This document shows positions 44,830 to 51,705 of a DNA stretch of 64,000 nt, piece after piece. The notes beneath the pieces were generated by a model. That model was not told the DNA's origin, did not search any database, and was given only the letters and a program-made list of their open reading frames with translations. The stretch is from JAENVT01 sp963773085 (GTDB taxonomy: Bacteria; Actinomycetota; Acidimicrobiia; Acidimicrobiales; Ilumatobacteraceae), in the NCBI GenBank assembly GCA_963773085.1, contig CAVYZS010000001.1:124001-188000 (forward strand). The letters run 5' to 3'. Position numbers and translations under genes: made by a program. How positions within the stretch are numbered: the first letter of the stretch is position 1; each line of letters begins with the position of its first letter.

Positions 44830-46923
44830 TCACCCGGGCACGTACGAGGGCGATCCGCACAGCGCCCGCGACGCCATGCGCCCAGATGCGAATGCGGCTT
44901 CGACGGCCCCACCATCGATGCCGTTGCGTGTCCAGTCACCCGCCAACACCATGTTCGAGTATCCGCTGTCGTCGGAACGCAGGCGGTACTGCACCGAGCC
45001 CTTGCGCGTTGCTACGTAGCGCTCGGTTCCCTGAGTGTTGGCCCGCCAGTACTGCGCGTCGAATCGAGTGGCTCCCTGACCGTCGCTGTCATCGACCAAC
45101 ACGTTCCAGTCGAAACCTGGCGTCGCGGCCTTGGGCCACAGCGGCTCGGCCTGCGTCGAGAAGAAGCCGAGCGCCTGCTGCTTGACGGCGGCAAGGTCGG
45201 CATCGTGATCGGCTGCGTCTGTCAGTGGCCCGCAGAAGTAGCCGATGCTCTTGACCGCGCCGGCCGGGAAGGCCTCGCTCGGGATGAGATGCGACATGTC
45301 GCAATAGGTGTCGAGCGGTTCGGCATAGCTGGTGGCGATCGAGCTCGCGGTCGGCGACCACCCGAGATCCTCGGTGGTCGACCCCGACCAGACCTGTACC
45401 GCCCGAGTTCCTACCGTCGGGAGGTTGTCGAGCATTGCCTGGAACTTCGGGTTGCGTTCACCACCGATGTCGCCACAGATCGGCTTCAACCCTCCGACAG
45501 AGATCCCCAGCACGACTTGGTCGAAGTCGACGCCGCGTCGCAGCACGGTTGGTTCGCGGTTCAGTGGGTTTGCCGTCTGCTCCAGATCCACGCCCGAGGC
45601 ACGAAGCCGATCGCCGCCGACGATGTGATCCCATGCCGGTTGCGAGGGCCAACATGGCAACCCGCCGACGTCGATGAGGAAGGGGTAGTTCTCCTCGATG
45701 TCGACCTGGGCGATGACCTCGATCGTGTCGATCGCGTCTTCGTTGTCGGCCGCCCCGAGTCTGGACACCCAGTGGAACATCTTGAATTCGACGCCCCGCC
45801 TCGACAGCACCTCGTACATCGGCCCGAAGATGGTGTCGCCCATTCCGGCGTTCATCTTGTAGGTGATCGACCCCTTGTAGAGGCAGCCGATGCGCACCAA
45901 TGCCTCGATCGACTGTCCGGCGGCCAGGTCGGGTTTGGTCGGATTGCCGTCCTCGAACCCGAATGTGAGGTCGTAGAGCCCGCGCACGATCGGTGAGTTG
46001 TCGACCGAGAACGGGAGTGCTCCATTGCGGAGCAACCAGGCCTTGAAGTCTTCGCCGTTGACCTTCTGGAAGCCGTCGCCGAGCAGATTGTCGTCGACGA
46101 TTCCGGAGATCATGGTGCCCAACACGTCGAGCGATGTGAACGCGAACCGGAACTCGTTCTCCTGCAGGTGGCGTTGCATCCACAGCTTCCACAGCAGATC
46201 GCGGGCCGCGCGCAGGGCGTTGCCGACGCCCCCGAAGGCGCTGGCCATCAGATGGTCGAAGCTTGATTCGAGGTGATGGAGCTCGGTTGCCAGCAGCCGG
46301 ACCACCTCGTGGTGCACCTCGTGCTCGGTCGCGTGGGCGAGCTCCTGGAACCATCGCGTGACGTGCTCATTGATCACGTGGGCGACACTGCCGATCAGAC
46401 CACGCTGGGCGACCGAGGCCGATGGCACCACGTCGTCGCGGCTGATGCCGGTGATCGCCTCGATGCTGCCGAGGAGCGCGTCGATCGACCTGCGGATCGC
46501 CTCGCCGATGTGGACCCTGTCACCATCGCCTGGCACACGCCTGTTGGCGGGAAAGCGCAGGATCTGCTTGCTCCAGCCGCCGTACTGGTCGAAGAACACC
46601 AGGTCGTGGCATTGGCTGAAGGCCTGCTCCCAGGTCGCCAACGGAGCGCTGGGGTCGCGCCTCAGTTCCTCGTACGCCCGTTGGGTCAGGTCGAAGGCGT
46701 TGTCGTAGAAACCGAACAGGACGTGGAGGCCGTGCTCCTCGATGCGATAGTGCTGAGCGGCGTTGCGCCCACTCGCGCACTTGCCACCCAACCGCCATCC
46801 CGGTTGGTACACGGTCACCTGATGTCGGGCCCGTAACTCGGGCGTGGCAGTGAGCTCGAATGCTGCCGCGATTGCCCCGGCGCCTCCGCCGAGGACCGCG
46901 ATACGAGTCATCCCTGTTTCCAT
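44830..46923 (-). CDS. Large FAD/NAD(P)-binding oxidoreductase (amine oxidase / phytoene desaturase-like)
   Basis: A 697 aa flavoprotein. The N-terminal FAD motif RIAVLGGGAGAIAAAFEL, then a glycine/arginine segment (YQPGWRLGGKCASGR) typical of carotenoid-desaturase and amine-oxidase folds, EEHGLHVLFGFYDNAF, and a C-terminal FAD-closing motif (NMVLAGDWTRNGIDGGAVEAA) are present. A long helical insertion lies around residues 150-280. No signal peptide. It immediately precedes the acetoacetate-decarboxylase-like gene. The first ATG (46923) is used; ATG 46911 is also possible. The substrate is unknown; a hydrophobic isoprenoid or fatty substrate is likely from family membership. Confidence 0.8.
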   Translation of the reverse strand: METGMTRIAVLGGGAGAIAAAFELTATPELRARHQVTVYQPGWRLGGKCASGRNAAQHYRIEEHGLHVLFGFYDNAFDLTQRAYEELRRDPSAPLATWEQAFSQCHDLVFFDQYGGWSKQILRFPANRRVPGDGDRVHIGEAIRRSIDALLGSIEAITGISRDDVVPSASVAQRGLIGSVAHVINEHVTRWFQELAHATEHEVHHEVVRLLATELHHLESSFDHLMASAFGGVGNALRAARDLLWKLWMQRHLQENEFRFAFTSLDVLGTMISGIVDDNLLGDGFQKVNGEDFKAWLLRNGALPFSVDNSPIVRGLYDLTFGFEDGNPTKPDLAAGQSIEALVRIGCLYKGSITYKMNAGMGDTIFGPMYEVLSRRGVEFKMFHWVSRLGAADNEDAIDTIEVIAQVDIEENYPFLIDVGGLPCWPSQPAWDHIVGGDRLRASGVDLEQTANPLNREPTVLRRGVDFDQVVLGISVGGLKPICGDIGGERNPKFQAMLDNLPTVGTRAVQVWSGSTTEDLGWSPTASSIATSYAEPLDTYCDMSHLIPSEAFPAGAVKSIGYFCGPLTDAADHDADLAAVKQQALGFFSTQAEPLWPKAATPGFDWNVLVDDSDGQGATRFDAQYWRANTQGTERYVATRKGSVQYRLRSDDSGYSNMVLAGDWTRNGIDGGAVEAAFASGRMASRALCGSPSYVPG

Positions 46924-47019
46924 CGTGCACCCCCATGTGCCAGCACCGCTGCCTGCGATCGCGGGACACTACCCCGCTTCGCTGGCGGTTGTTCCGCTCT
47001 TTGGGCGAGTCTTTGACGT

Positions 47020-47051
47020 CCCTTGGATCTGCGTCGGACACCCCTTGGATC
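47020..47051. promoter_or_regulatory. Two direct repeats CCCTTGGATC, 22 bp apart
   Basis: Identical decamers at 47020-47029 and 47042-47051 lie 55-86 nt upstream of the ATG at 47106. A spacing of two helical turns places both on one DNA face, as activator sites often are. Confidence 0.35.
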
Positions 47052-47105
47052 ACGCCCGGTTGACTCTTCGCAGCGGGTGTTCGACAAACCACCAAGGAGA
47101 CTTCG

Positions 47106-47754
47106 ATGAATCGCACATGGATCACAGGGCTGACCCTGGCAAGCGTCGCGGGGTCGGGTGGCGCCTTCGCCGCCGTTGCCACCAGCGGCAACGACGCACC
47201 GGTCGCTGCGCAAACACTCACTGCTGTCAAGGCCAGCGAGTTCGTCCAAGCCCCACAGAGCCGCACCGTCAACTACCAGGTCGGTGCTGCCGGCACAGTG
47301 ACCCTCACAGCTACGGACGGCGCACTCGCCGTCGATGCCGCAACGGTCGGCACTGGTTGGAGCGTTGTCACCACGACAGCCGTCGGCAGCCATGTCGAGG
47401 CTGCAGTTCACCGACGCCATCCAGCTCGTCACGTTCGGCGCCGACATCGTCAACGGGAACGACGTCGTCGTTGCGCTGACCTCCGTGCCGGCGCCGGGGA
47501 CCATTGCTCCAGTGCCACCGGCCCCGATCGACGTCAGCGTGATCGCGCAATCGAGCGCGGGAAGCGCCAGGACCATTTCACAGCCGAGGCCGGCCACCCC
47601 CCAGCCCGGCGCAGCGGCACAGCCATCGGCGGTCCCGACCACCGAGCAGCCACCCAAGCCGGCAGCCACAACCGCTCCCTCGGGAAGCGGAGATGACGAC
47701 AACAGCGACGACCACGGCAGCGATGACGAACACGAGGAGTCGAACGATGACTGA
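47106..47754 (+). pseudogene. Exported protein of unknown function, one frame disruption
   Basis: ATG 47106 follows AAGGAGA. The N-terminus NRTWITGLTLASVAGSGGAF is a signal or anchor, followed by a beta-rich stretch (SRTVNYQVGAAGTVTLTATD). A one-base skip near 47396 joins it to LQFTDAIQLVTFGADIVNGN, then a Pro/Ala linker and a very acidic tail (DDDNSDDHGSDDEHEESNDD). Restored length is 215 aa. The stop overlaps the next gene's start. First of a three-gene unit ending in apbE. Confidence 0.55.
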
Positions 47755-48484
47755 CCAGAGCCAAGCAGCACGTATCGCAGCTATGCGCGCCAAGCGGGGC
47801 CAGCCACCCGTCGACATACCGATGGTCAGCACGCCCACGGCACCGACGACACTCGCGTCGACCTGGGCCCCGCCCGCGCCGCACGCGGCGTTCATCGCCG
47901 TCCCACCGCCGGGGCCGGCACCTACTCGGCGCACCACCCGACCGGCCCGGGCCAAGAGCCCGCGGCGTCCGCACGTGGCGGCCGGCGCACGCATCCTTGC
48001 CACCGGACTCGCCGCGTCCGGCGTCTTCGGGCTCACGACGGTGATCGCCGCCGCGAGCCAACCGGCGGCACCGGCTGCCGTTGCTCCAGCGGCGGCAACC
48101 ACGATCCCGGTGGCGGCCATCACGCCGACCATTCCGCCGACGGGCGCCGCGCCGGTCGCGGTACCACCGGCCCAAACCGTCGTGCTGAGCCTTCCCACCC
48201 TCCCTGCGCCAACTACGATCCCTGCGACGGTTGTAGCTATCCCCACCCCGGCTCCCACGGCGGCCACCCCTGCCAAGGCTGCGCCGAAGGCCAACGCTCC
48301 CGCATCGGCCCCCGCGCCTGCCGCGGCACCAGCACCGGCTCCCGCTCCGGTGGCGGCTCCCGCTCCGGTGGCGGCTCCCGCCCCGGCTCCGGCTCCCGCC
48401 CCGGCTCCCGCTCCGGTGGCTGCTCCGGCACCGGCTCCGGCCGCTCCGGCCCCTGCAGCCACGACGGCACCGAGCGCTCCGTAG
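47747..48484 (+). CDS. Pro/Ala-rich membrane-anchored protein of unknown function
   Basis: A 245 aa protein. A cytoplasmic ~85-residue N-terminus ending in basic residues (RRTTRPARAKSPRRPHVA) leads to one span (GARILATGLAASGVFGLTTVI), then an Ala/Pro-rich external arm with many APAPAPVA repeats (from about 160) to the C-terminus. The topology (basic inside, low-complexity outside) suits a type II protein spanning the wall. Overlaps the previous gene by 8 nt and precedes apbE by 47 nt. Confidence 0.65.
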   Translation: MTDQSQAARIAAMRAKRGQPPVDIPMVSTPTAPTTLASTWAPPAPHAAFIAVPPPGPAPTRRTTRPARAKSPRRPHVAAGARILATGLAASGVFGLTTVIAAASQPAAPAAVAPAAATTIPVAAITPTIPPTGAAPVAVPPAQTVVLSLPTLPAPTTIPATVVAIPTPAPTAATPAKAAPKANAPASAPAPAAAPAPAPAPVAAPAPVAAPAPAPAPAPAPAPVAAPAPAPAAPAPAATTAPSAP

Positions 48485-48531
48485 ACCGTTCACACCCATC
48501 ACCCGAAGGCTTGACACGAGGAGGAAAAACC

Positions 48532-49503
48532 ATGGACGCTCTGAACGCAACCTCGACGACCGGCCACGGTCCGACGTCGCTGACGATCGAGCCGCTGCAA
48601 CGCGACTTCCGGGTGATGGGTTGCCGGGCGCACATCGTCGTTCACGGCGGTACGACAGAGATGCTCGATGCCGCCGAACAGCGACTGCGCGACCTCGAGT
48701 CGTTGTGGAGTCGATTTCTCGACGACAGTGACATCACCCGGGCCAACCGGGCCGCAGGAGAACCCGTGCAGGTACACGAAGACACGCTTGCCGTGGTGAG
48801 CCGGGCCCTCGACGCGTGGCGCCAGACCGAGGGCCGATTCGACATCACCATGCTCCCGGCGCTGCTCGAGCAGGGTTACACCCACAGTGCCATCACGAAC
48901 GTCGCCGCGCCCAGCGTGCCTGGCACCAAAGTAGGGCTCAGTGCCTGGGTCGGAGTCGACTACACCGAGTCGACGCTGACCGTGCCGGCCTCCACAGCTA
49001 TCGACCTCGGCGGCATCGGCAAGGGGTTCGCGGCCGACATCGTCGCCGAAGAACTGATCGAAGCGGGTGCGCTCGGAGCCCTCGTCAACCTGGGCGGCGA
49101 TCTCGTCGTACTCGGCCGACCGTCGAACGATACGTCGTGGTTTCTCGGGATCGAAGACCCGGGCAATCCCCCGCGGCACAGCGCCCTCCTGCGTCTGGAA
49201 GCGGGTGGAGTGGCAACATCGGGCACGACCGTACGGCGGTGGAAAACCTCCAACGGCGGAGTGGCCCACCACCTCATCGACCCCGACAGGGCTACGCCGT
49301 CGACCACGACACTGCTGACAGCGACGGTCATAGCCGCCGATGCTGCAACCGCCGAGACCTTCGCCACGGCGGCGATGATGTTGGATGGCACCGCAGCGGT
49401 GACGATGCTCGAGCGTGTCGGCCTTGCCGGTCTGCTCGTCGGAATCGATGGCCACGTATACCGCACATCGACGCTGGAGGCATTCGAGTCGCCCATCGCT
49501 TGA
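48532..49503 (+). CDS. apbE: FAD:protein FMN transferase
   Basis: ApbE attaches FMN from FAD to Ser/Thr of target proteins. The 323 aa sequence has FRVMGCRAHIVVHG, WSRFLDDSDITRANRAAG, IDLGGIGKGFAADIV, LVNLGGDLVVLG and GVATSGTTVRRW, followed by HHLIDPDRATPS containing the conserved H-x-x-D/P metal region. No signal peptide or lipobox, so it should act in the cytoplasm. ATG 48532 follows GAGGAGG. The two upstream genes have no evident FMN-binding domain, so the flavinylation target is not in the window. Confidence 0.87.
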   Translation: MDALNATSTTGHGPTSLTIEPLQRDFRVMGCRAHIVVHGGTTEMLDAAEQRLRDLESLWSRFLDDSDITRANRAAGEPVQVHEDTLAVVSRALDAWRQTEGRFDITMLPALLEQGYTHSAITNVAAPSVPGTKVGLSAWVGVDYTESTLTVPASTAIDLGGIGKGFAADIVAEELIEAGALGALVNLGGDLVVLGRPSNDTSWFLGIEDPGNPPRHSALLRLEAGGVATSGTTVRRWKTSNGGVAHHLIDPDRATPSTTTLLTATVIAADAATAETFATAAMMLDGTAAVTMLERVGLAGLLVGIDGHVYRTSTLEAFESPIA

Positions 49504-49530
49504 CGCCCCCCGGAAACCATTTCCACCCAA

Positions 49531-49573
49531 CTTTGTCGCTCCGAACATGCTGAGCGTGTTGACAGCGACAAAG
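49531..49573. repeat. 43-bp near-palindromic element, copy 2
   Basis: Same length and outer arms as the element at 16647-16689, differing at 5 of 43 positions. The right arm has one change (c for g at its first base). The middle is more symmetrical here (CGAACATGCTGAGCGTGTTG). It begins 27 nt after the apbE stop, again directly downstream of a gene. Confidence 0.8.
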
Positions 49574-49627
49574 GTCGTGCCGGGGGCGTAATCTGCGGCT
49601 CTCATCCGAGCACCAGAGGAGGCCCGC

Positions 49628-50089
49628 ATGGCACTGACCACTCAGACGATGACCGACGAGCAGCGCAAGTCGGTGGCGATCGAGTACCTGAAGGCTTTCG
49701 ACAATGGCGGGGTCACGTCGACCGGTGGAAGCATTCTCGATCTGTTCGCCGACGATGCCCAGGTGTACTTCCCGAAGTGGGGCCTTGCCAACGGTAAGGA
49801 GGAGATCGGCAAGTTGTTCGGTGATGTCGGCGCCACCTTGAAGGGCATCACCCATCACTTCTCTCATTTCAACTGGATCTTCTCCGGCAGCGACACTCTG
49901 GTCGCCGAGGGCACGAGTCATGGCGAGCATCAAGATGGCCCGTGGAGGGCAGGGGCACCGGAGTCCGGTGCGGGGCGTTGGTGCGATGTGTTCGAAATCC
50001 GCGACTGGAAGATCCAGCGGGTGTTCATCTATCTCGATCCCGACTACGCCGGCAAGGACACCGCCCGCTATCCGTGGCTGACGAGCTGA
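49628..50089 (+). CDS. NTF2/SnoaL-like protein
   Basis: A 153 aa alpha+beta-barrel protein. The N-terminal helix EQRKSVAIEYLKAFDNGG, ILDLFADDAQVYFPKWG, GITHHFSHFNWIFSGSDTLVAEG and RWCDVFEIRDWKIQRVFIYLD follow the SnoaL-like pattern of polyketide cyclases, steroid isomerases and dehydratases. The pocket residues do not settle a reaction. ATG 49628 follows GAGGAGG. Confidence 0.75.
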   Translation: MALTTQTMTDEQRKSVAIEYLKAFDNGGVTSTGGSILDLFADDAQVYFPKWGLANGKEEIGKLFGDVGATLKGITHHFSHFNWIFSGSDTLVAEGTSHGEHQDGPWRAGAPESGAGRWCDVFEIRDWKIQRVFIYLDPDYAGKDTARYPWLTS

Positions 50090-50111
50090 GCACTCGGAGC
50101 AGTAAACCCCG

Positions 50112-51002
50112 TCAGCGGATCCTCGTAGCAGTCACCGGGTCCGGCGATCCGTGTCGCTCCGGATGCAGGATCGAGGCGAACATCTCGACGCCGTCGACCA
50201 CCCGTGGGCTCGGCCGCACGACCAAGGCGTCGGCGTCGACTGCCCACACCTCGGAGTCGGTGGGCAGAGCCCCACGGGCCGCTACCTGTTCCGCCAGTTC
50301 CGTGGCGCCGTCGAGGCGGAATCCGCACGGAGCGACGATCACCACATCGGCAGCGCACGCGCCGATCTCGCTCCATGACGCACCCTGCGAGTCACGTCCG
50401 GGTCGGCCCATCACCGATCGACCGCCGGCAGCGGTGATCATGTCGGGCACCCAATGGCCGTCGGTGAAGGCCGGATCGGTCCATTCCAGCAGGAGCGTCG
50501 GCCGGGCCGTTGCGCCATCGAGTTTGGCCGTCACGGCGGCAAGCCGGTCACGACAGCCGGCCATGATCCCCGCCGCCAACTCGTTCGTGCCGGTTGCCGC
50601 GCCGATCACGCCGACCGAATCGATCACTTCGGCGAGCGTCATCGGATCCAGTGTGAGGATCTCGGCGCGGCAACCCAGATAGGCAGCGGCGTCGTCGACC
50701 TCGGTGACGTCGACTGCGCAGACGGCGCACAGATCCTGGGTGACGACCAGCGTCGGATCGATCGCCGCGAAGACGTCGCGGTCGAGCCGATACAGGTCGT
50801 CTCCCGCCGCCAGTCGCTGCTTCACCACGGCGTCGATCTCCGCAGGCGTGAGGCCTTCGGGTAGCGCCGAGGTCGACACGATCCGCTTCGTGCGGGCCTC
50901 AGCCGGAAAGTCGCATTCGAACGTCACCCCGACGACCTGGTCACCGAGGCCGAGCTGGAAGAGGATCTCGGTTGCCGACGGCAGGAGAGACAGGATGCGC
51001 AT
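50112..51002 (-). CDS. Cobalamin-binding / periplasmic-binding-protein-like (BtuF-type), without signal peptide
   Basis: A 296 aa protein with the helical-backbone metal receptor fold: MRILSLLPSATEILFQLGLGD, VVGVTFECDFPAEART, DPTLVVTQDLCAVCAVD, LLLEWTDPAFTDGHWVPDM and GGRSVMGRPGRDSQ. The start right at MRILSLLPSATEIL leaves no signal peptide, so it probably works in the cytoplasm, as several BtuF-like proteins outside transporter operons do. It is divergent from the flavodoxin gene and shares with it the palindrome at 51055. Ligand is unproven. Confidence 0.8.
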   Translation of the reverse strand: MRILSLLPSATEILFQLGLGDQVVGVTFECDFPAEARTKRIVSTSALPEGLTPAEIDAVVKQRLAAGDDLYRLDRDVFAAIDPTLVVTQDLCAVCAVDVTEVDDAAAYLGCRAEILTLDPMTLAEVIDSVGVIGAATGTNELAAGIMAGCRDRLAAVTAKLDGATARPTLLLEWTDPAFTDGHWVPDMITAAGGRSVMGRPGRDSQGASWSEIGACAADVVIVAPCGFRLDGATELAEQVAARGALPTDSEVWAVDADALVVRPSPRVVDGVEMFASILHPERHGSPDPVTATRIR

Positions 51003-51054
51003 GCCCGTCGATGTTACGTGGACTCTCGAGTCGGTCCTGACCGCACGTCCCAGG

Positions 51055-51068
51055 GGGACAGACGTCCC
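51055..51068. promoter_or_regulatory. DosR-box-like palindrome GGGAC-AGAC-GTCCC
   Basis: A perfect 5-bp inverted repeat with 4-nt spacer, followed by GAA as in the mycobacterial DosR consensus (TTSGGGACTWWAGTCCCSAA). It lies 73 nt before the flavodoxin ATG and 52 nt before the divergent BtuF-like start, so it could control both. Confidence 0.6.
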
Positions 51069-51141
51069 GAAACCCGAGCCTCGCGACTCTGGCCGAGCGA
51101 TGCGAGCCGTCAGTACGTTCGAGATGGGTAAAGGAGCGACC

Positions 51142-51705
51142 ATGAAAGCGCTGGTGGTGTTCGAGTCGATGTATGGGAACACCCGGCACATCGCCGAGGC
51201 GATCAGTGACGGACTGCGACGGTCGATTCCGACCGAGGTGCTGTCGGTCCGCGATGCGGGTGACGTCGATCTCGGCGACGTGCGGCTGTTGGTCGTCGGT
51301 GCACCCACGCACGGCTGGGGTCTGAGTCGTGCGAGCACTCGGGAGTCAGCGGCAAATGGCGCCGCGAATCACGCTGATCACCTCCTCGAATCGGCTTCGC
51401 CGGGACCGGGTGTGCGGGAGTGGCTGCACTGGCTGCCGCGGCATCACAACTGTCGCGCCGTTGCATTCGACACCAGATTCGACCAGCCGACGCTGCACAT
51501 CGGGTCCGCGGCGCGGTCGATTCAACGCCGTTTGCACGCCGCTCGGTTCTCGTCGTTCGGCGAGCCACACAGCTTCCTCGTCACGGGAACAGCCGGCCCG
51601 CTAGCCTTCGGCGAGATCGAACGAGCACGAGAATGGGGCGAGGCCATGGGCCGCATGATCGTAGGGCTGAGCTTTGGGCCGGCGCCCGTGGAGGCCGATC
51701 AGTGA
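51142..51705 (+). CDS. Flavodoxin-domain protein
   Basis: A 187 aa protein with a flavodoxin N-terminus: MKALVVFESMYGNTRHIAEAI (FMN phosphate loop S-x-Y-G-N-T) and LLVVGAPTHGWGLSRASTRE. The second half (RAVAFDTRFDQPTLHIGSAAR, FLVTGTAGPLAFGEIERARE) keeps the fold. ATG 51142 follows AAGGAG. It probably carries electrons or works as a quinone/flavin reductase. It overlaps the next gene by 4 nt (GTGA) and heads the first transcription unit of the stress island. Confidence 0.83.
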   Translation: MKALVVFESMYGNTRHIAEAISDGLRRSIPTEVLSVRDAGDVDLGDVRLLVVGAPTHGWGLSRASTRESAANGAANHADHLLESASPGPGVREWLHWLPRHHNCRAVAFDTRFDQPTLHIGSAARSIQRRLHAARFSSFGEPHSFLVTGTAGPLAFGEIERAREWGEAMGRMIVGLSFGPAPVEADQ

